Shown: positions 26,099 to 35,862, counted from the stretch's first letter. The stretch: DNA of 64,000 bases from Emticicia sp040253585 (GCF_040253585.1 NZ_JBELAU010000005.1:124001-188000), one strand, 5' to 3'. Notes: generated by a model from the sequence alone, not told the origin. Made by a program: numbers and translations.

Positions 26099-27040
26099 AT
26101 GTTCAGAGAAATTGAAAATATTTTATTCCCAACCGATTTTTCGGAGAATGCATCCAATGCTCTACGTGTAGCAGTTTCAGTTGCCAAATTGCACAATGCA
26201 CATTTACATTTGCTTCATGTCACAATTCCGCAATATGTATCAATGATTGGCGAAATTCCATTCGGAACAACCTATGATGCTTGGGCTGACCTTGAAAACA
26301 TAAACAAGCAAAATCTTGAGGATTTAGCCAAATCACTCCGAAAAAAACACCGAATTTCAGTAACCATTCATACTAAAATAGGGTATGTGGCCGATACGAT
26401 TGAAAAAACGACGCATCAGCAAGATATTGACCTAATCATAATGGGTACGCATGGTTCTTCATTATTCAAAGATTTATTGATGGGAAGCAATACCTATCAA
26501 ACTATTAAAAACGCTGTTTGTCCCGTACTTACCATTCCTGCTGAATTTAAAACAAATGAGTTCTTGAATGTGCTATTTCCTGTCCGTAATGAGGCAGGAG
26601 TAGATGAAAAATATCATGCAATCTCTCATCTTTTAAGACCAAAGAGATCAAAAGTTGAATTACTCGGTGTAATAAACTTTTATGATATTGAGTCTTTTGA
26701 TGCTGTTTCAGCCAAAGCACACGAGTTAATTATTCAAATGGAGGATCGAGGAATCGAAACCAGTTATCGGAATGTGTACTGTAATCATATTGCAGATTTC
26801 ATTTTAGAGTATGCTCACTTCAATCAATCGGATTTACTGGTAATCAATGTCAATATTGATTCAGATTGGAAACAGCATTTTTTGGGTACTTACGCCCAAA
26901 AGATCGTTAAAAATGCTAAATGCCCTGTGCTAAGTATAAAACCGCAAATCGTGTCGAATGCCACTGAATCTCAGGAAGTTGAACAAGTCAATTCAATTTA
27001 TCCCTATGAATTTATACTTCCACCGATTGTAAACATTTAG
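26099..27040 (+). CDS. Tandem-domain universal stress protein
   Basis: 313 residues from the ATG at 26099; a TTG at 26060 lies inside the predicted promoter. Two UspA domains are present. The first has ILFPTDFSENA and the ATP-loop pattern MGTHG-x9-GS (MGTHGSSLFKDLLMGS). The second begins at NVLFPVRNE and keeps DLLVINV but lacks a full ATP loop. It is cytoplasmic and heads a stress cluster with the fused glycosyltransferase-phosphatase, a hibernation factor and an MscS channel, with gaps of 22, 9 and 67 bp. Confidence 0.92.
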   Translation: MFREIENILFPTDFSENASNALRVAVSVAKLHNAHLHLLHVTIPQYVSMIGEIPFGTTYDAWADLENINKQNLEDLAKSLRKKHRISVTIHTKIGYVADTIEKTTHQQDIDLIIMGTHGSSLFKDLLMGSNTYQTIKNAVCPVLTIPAEFKTNEFLNVLFPVRNEAGVDEKYHAISHLLRPKRSKVELLGVINFYDIESFDAVSAKAHELIIQMEDRGIETSYRNVYCNHIADFILEYAHFNQSDLLVINVNIDSDWKQHFLGTYAQKIVKNAKCPVLSIKPQIVSNATESQEVEQVNSIYPYEFILPPIVNI

Positions 27041-27062
27041 TCTAATTTTAAAATAGCCATAT

Positions 27063-28436
27063 ATGATAACCGTAATAATTCCTGCTCTTAATGAAGAGAA
27101 GACTGTCGGTTTTGTAATTGAAACTGCAAAAAAATCGGCAAATGTCTCCGAAATAATTGTGGTTGATGATAAATCAGAAGACCAGACAGTTGATATTGCC
27201 CAAAAACACGGTTGTAAGGTAATTACAAGTACAAAACTTGGCAAAGGAACTTCGATGAAAGATGGTGTGATGGTTGCAAAGAACGAAATCATTGCCTTTT
27301 TAGACGCTGATATTACTACTTATTGTGCCAATATCATTGATTTATTAACCTTACCAATTATCAACAATCAAGCAGACTTCGTAAAATCTTATTTCACACG
27401 CCAAGCAGGCAGAGTAACTGAACTTGTAGCAAAGCCCTTATTATCAATACTTTACCCAAACTTCCCTGTCTTTAAGCAGCCTCTAAGCGGAATGATTGCT
27501 GGAAAGAAAGAACATTTCTCTAAGATTGATTTTGAAGATGGTTACGGTGTTGATATTGGGATTTTACTCGACATGTTTCAGATGAATGTAAAAATTGATG
27601 AAGTAAATATCGGGCATATAGAAAACCGCATGCAAAGCGTAGAAGCCCTTGGGCGGATGTCACGCCAAGTAGCTTCGGTGATTCTGAAGAAGTCAAAAAA
27701 TATGGGTTTTCAAGACCTAAAAACCTACGAACACATTCAGGTTATACGTGAGCAAATGGATTTTGCTCTAAGCGAAAATCTAAGGAAATTGAAAAAAATT
27801 GCCATTCTGGATATGGATAATACAATTACAAGGGGAAGTTTTATCCGTACAGCCGCCCTTGCTTTCGACTTTAATGAACAATTACAGGAAATTGGACGAA
27901 CGCAAACCAATCCGATGCTTCGTACGAAACAGATAGCAAAATTATTGAGAGGAAGATCTCTAAAAGAGCTACTCGATGTAGCAGATTCAATAAAAATTAC
28001 GCCCAATGCATTGGCATTGGTCGAAAATCTCAAGCAAAGCGGATATATCGTTGGAATCATTTCTGATAGCTACGACTGTATCACCAATCACCTGAAAAAT
28101 AAGCTGGGTGTAGATTTCAGCCTTGCCAACGAACTCGAATTTTCGAAAAGTCATGCAACTGGTGAAGTAAAAATTCCTTCATTTTTTCTACCGCATCAGC
28201 ACAGTATCTGTAAACATGATTACTGTAAAAGTCATGCACTGGCTCATATTTGTGAATATTATAACATTTCGCTCACTGATACAATGATGATTGGAGATGG
28301 CGAAAATGACATCTGCCTAACCGATAAAGCAAGTGTAGGAATATCTTTTTGCTCAACCGATAAAAGACTCGACCGAGTAGCCGATTATGTAATAAAAAGG
28401 CCTGATTTTCAAGAAGTTATCAATTATTTATTTTAA
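27063..28436 (+). CDS. Fused GT81-like glucosyl-3-phosphoglycerate synthase and HAD phosphatase
   Basis: 457 residues in two halves. Residues 1-235 match the GpgS (GT81) pattern: VIIPALNEEKTVG, LGKGTSMKDG, FLDADI (79-84, metal site), VKSYFTRQAGRVTELVAKPL and QPLSGMIAG, then GYGVDIG. Residues 245-457 are a SerB-like HAD phosphatase: LDMDNT (D250, D252), S334 in IISDS, and IGDGENDICLTD (D412). A CxHxxC-containing segment (383-391) lies before the last motif and could bind metal. GpgS makes glucosyl-3-phosphoglycerate from a nucleotide-glucose and 3-phosphoglycerate, and the phosphatase yields the compatible solute glucosylglycerate. Having both steps in one chain, next to stress and MscS genes, fits osmotic or stationary-phase protection. 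Substrate is inferred. Confidence 0.82.
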   Translation: MITVIIPALNEEKTVGFVIETAKKSANVSEIIVVDDKSEDQTVDIAQKHGCKVITSTKLGKGTSMKDGVMVAKNEIIAFLDADITTYCANIIDLLTLPIINNQADFVKSYFTRQAGRVTELVAKPLLSILYPNFPVFKQPLSGMIAGKKEHFSKIDFEDGYGVDIGILLDMFQMNVKIDEVNIGHIENRMQSVEALGRMSRQVASVILKKSKNMGFQDLKTYEHIQVIREQMDFALSENLRKLKKIAILDMDNTITRGSFIRTAALAFDFNEQLQEIGRTQTNPMLRTKQIAKLLRGRSLKELLDVADSIKITPNALALVENLKQSGYIVGIISDSYDCITNHLKNKLGVDFSLANELEFSKSHATGEVKIPSFFLPHQHSICKHDYCKSHALAHICEYYNISLTDTMMIGDGENDICLTDKASVGISFCSTDKRLDRVADYVIKRPDFQEVINYLF

Positions 28437-28445
28437 TAGAAAAGC

Positions 28446-28742
28446 ATGAATATTATAATTCAAACACCTCAATTTATAGCAAGTGAGCATCTCTATAATT
28501 TTGTGAAAGAGAAAATAAATCAATTAAGCAATCATCAATCCAATATAATAGGAGTAAAAGTTGTGCTACGAACTGGTGCAAAACACGACATCAGCAATCA
28601 ATGGTGCGAGATAGTAGTAACACTCCCAGCCGAAAATAAATTTATAAAGAAACACAGCCTTTCGTTTGAAGAAAGTATCACCAGAGCTGTATCATCAATG
28701 GAAAGAAAACTCAAGCGAAAACAAGTACAATATATTTATTAG
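28446..28742 (+). CDS. hpf: Ribosome hibernation promoting factor (short HPF/RaiA family)
   Basis: 98 residues with the beta-alpha-beta-beta-beta-alpha layout of the S30AE domain: IQTPQFIASEHLYNFVKEKINQL, then VKVVLRT, CEIVVTLP and the C-terminal helix FEESITRAVSSMERKLKRK, whose basic residues contact 16S rRNA. There is no long C-terminal dimerisation domain. It inactivates ribosomes in stationary phase or stress. It lies 9 bp after the fused glycosyltransferase gene, supporting a co-induced stress operon. Confidence 0.88.
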   Translation: MNIIIQTPQFIASEHLYNFVKEKINQLSNHQSNIIGVKVVLRTGAKHDISNQWCEIVVTLPAENKFIKKHSLSFEESITRAVSSMERKLKRKQVQYIY

Positions 28743-28809
28743 AAACATATTGAGTCTATTGGAGCTTTACAACTATGAAAAATAGCTCATTATCAAAACA
28801 TTAAGAAAT

Positions 28810-29649
28810 ATGATTAAAATGAATTTTCAGGAAATACTAAATTATTCAATTATCAAAATTGGTTCATTCGATTTTAGAGTTTCTTCCATTCTTGGCATTT
28901 TCCTACTGATAATTTTTGCGATAATTGCTCTTTATTTAGTAAAAAGAACGATTTATCGCACAAAAAAAATTGAAGAAGGTAAAAAATATTCACTCTATAA
29001 TCTTTTCAAATACATCATTATAACTTTTGCCGTAGCAAATGGCTTACAAGTTGTTGGACTTGATATTTCGGTGATTTTAGCGGGTTCGGCAGCCCTTTTA
29101 GTTGGTTTAGGTATTGGTTTGCAGACTCTTTTCAAAGATTTTGTTTCAGGAATTATCTTGTTGATTGATGCTTCAATAAAAGTTGGCGATGTGATTGTTG
29201 TCAATGATTTGGTTTGCCAAATTAAAGAAATAAAGCTTCGTACTACTACCGCAATCACTCGTGACGATAAATATATTATTCTTCCCAATTCAATGCTTAC
29301 ATCAAGCCAGATTCAAAATTGGACTCACTTAAGCGATACCTCAAGATTTGAAGTACAGGCAAATATTGACTACCAAACTGATATTAGGGAGGTCAGAGAA
29401 ATACTGCTAAATTTAGTAAGCAAAAATTCATCAGTTCTAACAAAACCGAAACCCTTTGTGAGGTTCACCGAGTTTGGTGAATCTACGATGTCATTTTCTG
29501 TTTTTTTCTGGACAAAAGATTTATTCAAAGTAGAAAATATATGCAGTGAAATACGATTCAGTATTTTTGAGAAATTCAATAAACACAAAATAAAAATACC
29601 ATTTACACAGGAAGAAATAGCTATAAATGGACACAAAAATGTAATTTGA
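28810..29649 (+). CDS. Small-conductance mechanosensitive channel (MscS family)
   Basis: 279 residues, near the length of E. coli MscS. Three hydrophobic segments (about 18-45, 62-84 and 87-115); the last is the pore helix with the family pattern LGIGLQTLFKDFVSG followed by GVxDVIVV-like beta-domain start KVGDVIVV. The cytosolic vestibule contains LPNSMLTSSQIQNW. It releases solutes on hypo-osmotic shock, matching a neighbour predicted to make an osmolyte. The 67-bp gap leaves open whether it has its own promoter. Confidence 0.9.
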   Translation: MIKMNFQEILNYSIIKIGSFDFRVSSILGIFLLIIFAIIALYLVKRTIYRTKKIEEGKKYSLYNLFKYIIITFAVANGLQVVGLDISVILAGSAALLVGLGIGLQTLFKDFVSGIILLIDASIKVGDVIVVNDLVCQIKEIKLRTTTAITRDDKYIILPNSMLTSSQIQNWTHLSDTSRFEVQANIDYQTDIREVREILLNLVSKNSSVLTKPKPFVRFTEFGESTMSFSVFFWTKDLFKVENICSEIRFSIFEKFNKHKIKIPFTQEEIAINGHKNVI

Positions 29650-29844
29650 AACCTCAATAAATAGTCTAAGGCCAATAAAAGACAAGTCCGCAAAAAGGTA
29701 ATGGGTTTATATACACCTATGTAAGAAATTGTCGATTATATCAACCTTTTCACTAACTGAGCAATAAAAAACTTTTTTTTCATAAACTCTTGGTGATTTC
29801 AGAATCTCTACTAAATTTGGAGTGTAAACAATTTCAAAAATACT

Positions 29845-30555
29845 ATGGATAAATTATCTGAAACTTGGATGGTAGATGGTGTGATTGATTTTGAAGCCAA
29901 AAAATACACGCTTTTGGCATATCTACAAAAAGTGAAACAGTGCTTCGATAACACGAAAGTCTATCCTCAACTCTCTGATTTATTTTTTCATCACAACAAT
30001 TTGGTTTCTTTTAAAAACAATAAAAATTTCCTAAAAGACCATTTTCCTAAAAAACTTTCTGGAATTCAGATTGAAAATTTAGAGTTGATTTATGAAGAAA
30101 TGATTGCTGATAATAATCTTATGCAAGAAATTGAAGAGATTATTCATTACGCCAGTCAGCGATTCCAAAATGCGATTTCGGTTGGAAGCGAAATTTATGA
30201 TTTTGTTGAAAGTAAACTCTCCATTAGTCCAGTTGGCATAATACCGCTCAAACTTGATGAAGGATATTTTTTCTTATGTAATGGACAAAAACGTAGCACA
30301 AGAGTATATTCCTACCGCCTAACACTATTTGAGCGACACAGCGAAAAATACCGTTCGTTAAGTACAACTTTTATTTCAGAATGGGAACGCAATTTTGTTA
30401 ATAGCTACGAAAATATTAAGATCAATCTGATAAAACAACAGAAAAGCTTACCAAACCCTGCTGTATATTCTATCGAAACCGAGTTGTCTTTTCCGTTGGA
30501 AGAAACGCTCTTACCAATAGCCAAACGAACCTTAGTACAGCATATTAGCAAATAA
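29845..30555 (+). CDS. Conserved-looking hypothetical protein
   Basis: I do not recognise this 236-residue protein. It has no signal peptide or membrane span, is mixed alpha/beta with many aromatic and charged residues, and has a His-Tyr-Ala segment (EEIIHYASQRFQNAI) and YFFLCNGQKRSTRVYSYRLTLF as distinctive parts. Base composition and codon use resemble the neighbours, and it ends at a strong terminator, so it is a real gene. It is monocistronic, between the MscS gene and the convergent infB. Confidence 0.7.
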   Translation: MDKLSETWMVDGVIDFEAKKYTLLAYLQKVKQCFDNTKVYPQLSDLFFHHNNLVSFKNNKNFLKDHFPKKLSGIQIENLELIYEEMIADNNLMQEIEEIIHYASQRFQNAISVGSEIYDFVESKLSISPVGIIPLKLDEGYFFLCNGQKRSTRVYSYRLTLFERHSEKYRSLSTTFISEWERNFVNSYENIKINLIKQQKSLPNPAVYSIETELSFPLEETLLPIAKRTLVQHISK

Positions 30556-30563
30556 ATCAATAA

Positions 30564-30593
30564 AAAATGCCTCTCGGTCTCGAGAGGCATTTT
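30564..30593. terminator. Bidirectional terminator between the hypothetical gene and infB
   Basis: A 13-bp perfect stem (AAAATGCCTCTCG and its complement) with loop GTCT, flanked by A and T runs, serves both converging genes. Confidence 0.93.
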
Positions 30594-30613
30594 ATTTATG
30601 CTTGATAGCTACC

Positions 30614-33600
30614 TTATAGCTTACGTTTTACTTCTTTCACTTCAAAGCTTTCGAGTGTATCACCAATTTCGATGTCGTTGAAGCCTTTTAAGCTCAAACC
30701 ACATTCAAAACCGTACTTCACTTCGTTTACATCGTCTTTGAAACGTTTCAACTGCTGAATCTCACCTTCGTGTAGAACAATTCCTTCACGAACTAATCTA
30801 ACTTTATTGTTACGTTTGAAATTACCATCCGTTACATAACAACCAGCAATTGTACCAACTTTACTAATTTTGAATACTTCACGAACTTCGATAGTACCCA
30901 CAACAGTTTCTTCTACTTTCGGTGCTAACAAGCCTTCCATCGCATCACGAATTTCATTGATGGCATCGTAGATGATAGAATACAATCTGATTTCGATTTC
31001 TTCGTTATCTGCAATTTTACGTGCGTTATTCGATGGTCTAACTTGGAAACCAATCACAATGGCATCGGCAGTTGACGCCAACAATACATCTGATTCCGAA
31101 ATTTGTCCAACTCCTTTGTGAATAATTGCTACTTGAACTTCTTCTGTAGAAAGTTTCAATAATGAGTCAGAAAGTGCTTCTACCGAACCATCCACGTCAC
31201 CTTTTACGATAACATTTAATTGGTGGAAGTTTCCAATGGCTTTACGGCGACCAATTTCTTCGAGTGTAATGTGTTTCTTCGCACGGATACTTTGTTCACG
31301 GTTGATTTGCTCACGTTTGTTTGCAATATCACGTGCTTCACGCTCCGAATCCATTACATTAAATCTATCACCCGCTTGTGGAGCACCTGGCAAACCAAGC
31401 ACCTGAACAGGTGTTGAAGGCCCAGCAGCCTTAATTCTTGCACCAGTTGCATCTACCATCGCTTTTACACGACCAAAATACTGACCAGCCAAAATAACGT
31501 CACCAACTTTCAATGTACCATTTTGTACAAGGACAGTTGTTACATATCCACGGCCTTTATCAAGTGAAGCCTCGACAACTGAACCAACCGAAGTACGGTT
31601 AGCATTAGCTTTTAAGTCAAGTAATTCGGCTTCGAGTAAAACTTTATCAAGTAATTCGTTGATACCCAATCCTTTCTTAGCAGAAATCTCTTGTTCTTGG
31701 TATTTACCGCCCCAACTTTCAACTAAGATGTTTTCTTTCGATAAATCCTCACGGATTTTCTCAGGGTTTGCTCCTGGCTTATCAATTTTATTAATCGCAA
31801 ATACAATCGGAACACCCGCATTTTTAGCGTGATTAATAGCTTCACGAGTTTGAGGCATCACACTATCATCGGCAGCAACTACGACGATTACAACGTCAGT
31901 AATTTTTGCTCCCCTTGCACGCATGGCAGTAAAGGCTTCGTGACCTGGAGTATCAAGGAATGCGATTTTTTTACCTTTATTCGGGCCTTCGTTGATTTCA
32001 ACGTCATACGCACCAATGTGCTGCGTGATACCACCCGCTTCACCCGATGCAACTTTAGTTCGACGGATATAATCGAGCAAGGACGTTTTACCGTGGTCAA
32101 CGTGACCCATGATTGTAACGATTGGAGCTCTCGGAGATAAATCTTCTTCGGCATCTTCTTTTTCAATCGTATCAACTTTTACTTCCTCTTCGGCTGTAAT
32201 AAACTGAACATCAAAGTCGAAATCAAGGGCAAGCATTTGAATTGCTTCAGCATCAAGGCGTTGATTGATGGATACAAACATACCCATTTTCATTGCCGCC
32301 GAAATTACCTCTGTAACCGATACATCCATCAATGATGCCAATTCAGCTGCCGAAATAAACTCGGTTACTTTCAATGTGCTGCTTTCTTCTTGTTCTTGCA
32401 ATACACGTTGCTCCTCTTGATCGGCACGTGACCTACGCTTATCTTTTCTATATTTTGCTCCGAAGTCAGGGCCTTTGGTTTGCATACGAGCCATCGTTTG
32501 TTTGATTTGCTCTTTTACTTGAACCTGAGAAACCTCTTCTTTGCGTTCTTTCTTCTTTTTAGGGTCACCACCTTTTTTGGCAGTTGTATTATTATTGGTG
32601 TTGGCAGTTGTACCTGTGGTTGCTGGTGCCTTTGGTTTTGGCGTAGGAGCAGCATCAGCTCCAGTCACTTTTTCACCACGTTTTACACGTTTACGTTTAC
32701 GCTTACGTTTATCTCTATCTTCAGCTACGGTTGACTTTTTCTCAACAGGGAGTTCTATTCTACCCAAAACTTTCAAGCCTTGAAGTTTCTCTCCTCTTGC
32801 TTGAATCAATTCTGGTTCGAATATCTCTTCTATCTCTATTTCTGGTACAACCACTGGTTTGACAGGAGCTGGAGCAGGTGGTGTAGCCAAATTACCTGCC
32901 TTATGAGGTGGGCGTTGATCGGCCTTGTACGGTTGACGAGGGTCAAGTCGCTCAGTTGGCTGTTGTCGTTGCTGACCTCCTTGTTGACGAGGAGGATAAT
33001 CCTGACGATTTTGTTGTTGAGGTTTTGGCTCAGTTTTAATTGGCTCTGGCTTTGGTGGCTCAGGTTTTGCAACCTCTACAACCTTAGGAGCTTCCACTAC
33101 TGGAGCAACTACTGGTTGTGGTGCTGGTGGCTGGGGCTCAACTACTTTTGGAGCTTCAATCACTACTGGTTTAGGCTCAACTATCACTTCAACCTTAGGT
33201 TCAGCTTTTACCTCAACTGGTTTCTCGACCACCTCTGGTTTAACTGGCTCAACTACAGGCTCTTTCACTGGTTCAGAAACCACTACTGGTGTAACAGGGG
33301 CTGGTGCTGGAACTGGTGGTGGAGTTGGCTTTTTATCCAAATCAATTTTACCCAAGATTGTAAGACCTTGCGTTTTGCTTTCGGCACGAATCACTTCGGG
33401 CTCAGCAGGTTTGGCAGGTTCGGCGTCTTTCTTGTCTTCTATTTTAGCTTGTTGGCGGAAATATAAAATATCAGAATTCCCAGCCGAAGTAGTTTTTACC
33501 TCTTCCACTGGTTTAGGCGAACCTCCATCTTCAAGCAAAGAATTATTGTTATATTCTTTTGAAAGAATAGTCAATAACTCAAAGTTGAGTTTGGCATTTG

Positions 33601-33712
33601 GATTATTTTCAATACGATGTCCTTTCCCAGCAAGTTTTTCAACGATAGTTACAATACCAACGTTGAGTTTCTTTGCCGCAAGGCTGAGTCGCATTTCTTT
33701 TTGTTCTGTCAT
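30614..33712 (-). CDS. infB: Translation initiation factor IF-2
   Basis: 1032 residues. The N-terminus MRLSLAAKKLNVG is the IF2_N domain, followed by a very long low-complexity region rich in Pro, Val, Glu and Lys (about 60-420) and a basic patch KRKRKRVKRGEK. The G domain starts at GHVDHGKT (536-543), with DTPGHEAF and NKIDKPGA, then domains II, III and the fMet-tRNA-binding C-terminal domain. It loads initiator tRNA on the 30S subunit. Last gene of the rimP-nusA-infB order. The Pro/Val/Glu repeat is typical of Bacteroidota IF-2. Confidence 0.98.
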   Translation of the reverse strand: MTEQKEMRLSLAAKKLNVGIVTIVEKLAGKGHRIENNPNAKLNFELLTILSKEYNNNSLLEDGGSPKPVEEVKTTSAGNSDILYFRQQAKIEDKKDAEPAKPAEPEVIRAESKTQGLTILGKIDLDKKPTPPPVPAPAPVTPVVVSEPVKEPVVEPVKPEVVEKPVEVKAEPKVEVIVEPKPVVIEAPKVVEPQPPAPQPVVAPVVEAPKVVEVAKPEPPKPEPIKTEPKPQQQNRQDYPPRQQGGQQRQQPTERLDPRQPYKADQRPPHKAGNLATPPAPAPVKPVVVPEIEIEEIFEPELIQARGEKLQGLKVLGRIELPVEKKSTVAEDRDKRKRKRKRVKRGEKVTGADAAPTPKPKAPATTGTTANTNNNTTAKKGGDPKKKKERKEEVSQVQVKEQIKQTMARMQTKGPDFGAKYRKDKRRSRADQEEQRVLQEQEESSTLKVTEFISAAELASLMDVSVTEVISAAMKMGMFVSINQRLDAEAIQMLALDFDFDVQFITAEEEVKVDTIEKEDAEEDLSPRAPIVTIMGHVDHGKTSLLDYIRRTKVASGEAGGITQHIGAYDVEINEGPNKGKKIAFLDTPGHEAFTAMRARGAKITDVVIVVVAADDSVMPQTREAINHAKNAGVPIVFAINKIDKPGANPEKIREDLSKENILVESWGGKYQEQEISAKKGLGINELLDKVLLEAELLDLKANANRTSVGSVVEASLDKGRGYVTTVLVQNGTLKVGDVILAGQYFGRVKAMVDATGARIKAAGPSTPVQVLGLPGAPQAGDRFNVMDSEREARDIANKREQINREQSIRAKKHITLEEIGRRKAIGNFHQLNVIVKGDVDGSVEALSDSLLKLSTEEVQVAIIHKGVGQISESDVLLASTADAIVIGFQVRPSNNARKIADNEEIEIRLYSIIYDAINEIRDAMEGLLAPKVEETVVGTIEVREVFKISKVGTIAGCYVTDGNFKRNNKVRLVREGIVLHEGEIQQLKRFKDDVNEVKYGFECGLSLKGFNDIEIGDTLESFEVKEVKRKL

Positions 33713-33828
33713 AAAATGATTTAAAAATCTGTTTTGTTATCCTTTGCGGGATTAATTACTCTTTTTCCAAAGTCCAAAACCTTCGGAGAATTTCTCTATT
33801 TGTGATTTTGAATTCAATACTACAAATG

Positions 33829-33867
33829 TAAACCATATATTCTTGACTATCAAGAATATATGGTTTA
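33829..33867. promoter_or_regulatory. 18-bp perfect hairpin in the nusA-infB gap
   Basis: Positions 33829-33846 pair with 33850-33867 around the 3-nt loop CTA; the arm begins TAAACCATATATTC. On the mRNA strand it lies about 117 nt before the infB ATG. A terminator, an RNase III site or a protein operator are all possible; the T run expected of a strong terminator is weak. Confidence 0.6.
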
Positions 33868-33908
33868 TAGTTGCTTATTTCGTTTTAAATCACAGATTTG
33901 TATTCGAT

Positions 33909-35153
33909 TTATTCAAATTCTCGACTTAAAATTCCTAAAACTTCGTCGATTGTCTCTTCTTCTAACTCTGTACGACGGGCAATATCTTCTTTCGAGATAG
34001 CCAATACAGATTTTGCAGTGTCGAGACCAATCTTACGGAATTCGTCGAGTACCCAATCTTCGATTTCATCAGCAAATTCTGATAAATCTACATCCTCTTC
34101 GTCTTCTTCTCCTTCGATGTCACGGAACACGTCAAGTTCCATCGAAACGAGTTTACCAGCCAACTTAATATTCATACCGCCTTTACCGATAGCCAATGAC
34201 ACTTGGTCTGGTTTAAGGTAAACGGCCACACGCTTGCGTTCGTTGTCAACCTGAATGTTGCTAATTTTAGCAGGGCTTAAAGCTCTCGAAATCAACAAGT
34301 TAAGATTATCAGTCCACTGAATAACGTCAATGTTTTCGTTTTCTAATTCTCTTACAATTGTATGAATTCTTGAACCTTTCATACCCACACAAGCTCCTAC
34401 AGGGTCAATGCGGTCGTCATAAGATTCTACGGCAACTTTAGCTCTTTCGCCTGGTTCACGTACAATTTTACGTACCGAAATCAAACCGTCCAAGATTTCA
34501 GGAATTTCTTGCTCAAATAAACGTTCAAGGAATACTGGTGAAGTACGAGAAAGCGTAATGCGAGGAGTTCCGTTGTTCATTTCAACTTTATGAACCACCG
34601 CTTTGATGCTTGTTCCTTTTCTTGGTCTATCTTTTGGAATTTGTTCAGTTTTTGGAAGTACTAATTCATTGCTTTCACTATCTAAACAAACTAATTCTTT
34701 ACCAAGAATCTGGTAGACTTCTACGATTATAAGCTCACCAACCAAATCTTTGTACTTAATGTAGAGCATTTCTTTCTCTAAATCTTTGATTTTTTGAATC
34801 AAAGTTTGGCGAGCAGTTTGTACTACACGACGACCAAAATCTTCAAGCTTAACTTCGTCGGCTACTTCTTCACCGATTTCAAAGTCAGGTTGAATTTTTT
34901 GAGCTTCTGAAAGCATGATTTTGTCAGTATCCCAAATATCTTCGGAGTTATCGTCAACGATTTCTCTCGTACGCCACATTTCTAAGTCACCGCTATCGGC
35001 ATTAATGATAACGTCAAAATTATGGTCTGAGCCAAATTTCTTACGAATCATTGTTCTGAAAACATCTTCCAAAACCTTAATCATGGTCGGGCGGTCGATG
35101 TTTTTCTCACGAGCAAATTCTGAGAACGATGCTATTAATTCTCCACTATGCAT
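33909..35153 (-). CDS. nusA: Transcription termination/antitermination factor NusA
   Basis: 414 residues, typical for Bacteroidota NusA, which lacks the C-terminal acidic repeats of E. coli. N-terminal RNA-polymerase-binding domain (1-130), S1 domain (about 133-200), KH1 and KH2 with VGACVGMKGSRI and LAIGKGGMNIKLA. The acidic tail GEEDEEDVDLSEF follows, then a short helical end. It controls pausing and termination. It lies between rimP and infB as in most bacteria. Confidence 0.97.
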   Translation of the reverse strand: MHSGELIASFSEFAREKNIDRPTMIKVLEDVFRTMIRKKFGSDHNFDVIINADSGDLEMWRTREIVDDNSEDIWDTDKIMLSEAQKIQPDFEIGEEVADEVKLEDFGRRVVQTARQTLIQKIKDLEKEMLYIKYKDLVGELIIVEVYQILGKELVCLDSESNELVLPKTEQIPKDRPRKGTSIKAVVHKVEMNNGTPRITLSRTSPVFLERLFEQEIPEILDGLISVRKIVREPGERAKVAVESYDDRIDPVGACVGMKGSRIHTIVRELENENIDVIQWTDNLNLLISRALSPAKISNIQVDNERKRVAVYLKPDQVSLAIGKGGMNIKLAGKLVSMELDVFRDIEGEEDEEDVDLSEFADEIEDWVLDEFRKIGLDTAKSVLAISKEDIARRTELEEETIDEVLGILSREFE

Positions 35154-35160
35154 AGCTTAG

Positions 35161-35190
35161 TATTCAATTAAGAATTAAGAATGTAGAATG
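35161..35190. repeat. AATTAAGAATTAAGAAT-type degenerate repeat between rimP and nusA
   Basis: AATTAAGAATTAAGAATG occurs just upstream of nusA. The same words recur at 46946-46975 and, inverted, at 47028-47060. Confidence 0.6.
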
Positions 35191-35249
35191 ATTTACAAAA
35201 TCAAATTAAACACCTTAATTTTTGTTCAAAATATTTTTAGTTACTAATA

Positions 35250-35741
35250 TTATTTGAAAGAGATAATTACTTCTGATTCTTTGATATTACTGAACGGAAT
35301 TACAACTGGCACAATCTCTTCGCTTTTCTTACGCTTTTTCTCTTCGATGATTGTAATTTGTTCGGCTTCAACACTTTCTAAACTTCCTTTTAGTTCAGAA
35401 CCATCTTTTTGGATAACTTTAAGACTACGGCCAATATTTTTACGGTACATTCTCTCAGATTTCAGCGGAAAATCTACACCTGGTGAAGAGACTTCGAGTG
35501 TATATTTTTCTGGCATCATTTCGTCAATATCTGTACCGAGTTGGCGGCTGATGGCTGTACATTCATCAATTTTGATACCTTCATCGGAGTCGAGCAGAAT
35601 CGTAACTTTACTGTGCACTTTCGACAACGATACTTTAATATCTACTATAAAAAATTTATCGTTTTCGAGTAATGGCTCTAAAAGTTGTTCGATTTTCTGT
35701 TTTACTTCGTTATTGGTATTCATATTAATGGTTATTGGCAA
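35250..35741 (-). CDS. rimP: Ribosome maturation factor RimP
   Basis: 163 residues with the RimP pattern: an N-terminal alpha/beta domain (FIVDIKVSLSKVHSKVTILLDSDEGIKIDECTAISR is its core, about 32-66), YTLEVSSPGVDFPL (the family signature), then the C-terminal SH3-like domain with RSLKVIQKDGSELKG. It assists 30S maturation. First gene of the operon. A GC-rich inverted repeat (GCCGC / GCGGC) lies about 10 bp upstream near 35751-35764. Confidence 0.95.
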   Translation of the reverse strand: MPITINMNTNNEVKQKIEQLLEPLLENDKFFIVDIKVSLSKVHSKVTILLDSDEGIKIDECTAISRQLGTDIDEMMPEKYTLEVSSPGVDFPLKSERMYRKNIGRSLKVIQKDGSELKGSLESVEAEQITIIEEKKRKKSEEIVPVVIPFSNIKESEVIISFK

Positions 35742-35862
35742 ACTGTGGGGCCGCCCGTGCGGCTACCTTGTTTTACTTATATATTCAAATATTAGTAAGC
35801 AAATGGAGCTAAAACTACCTGTTTGGGTTACAAATATTTAATTATGGTATGAATTTACAAGC

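Noticed and set aside
32780..33466. Long frame opposite infB, rich in Trp, Leu, Phe and Asn
   Set aside because: It is the mirror of the Pro/Val/Glu/Lys low-complexity region of IF-2.
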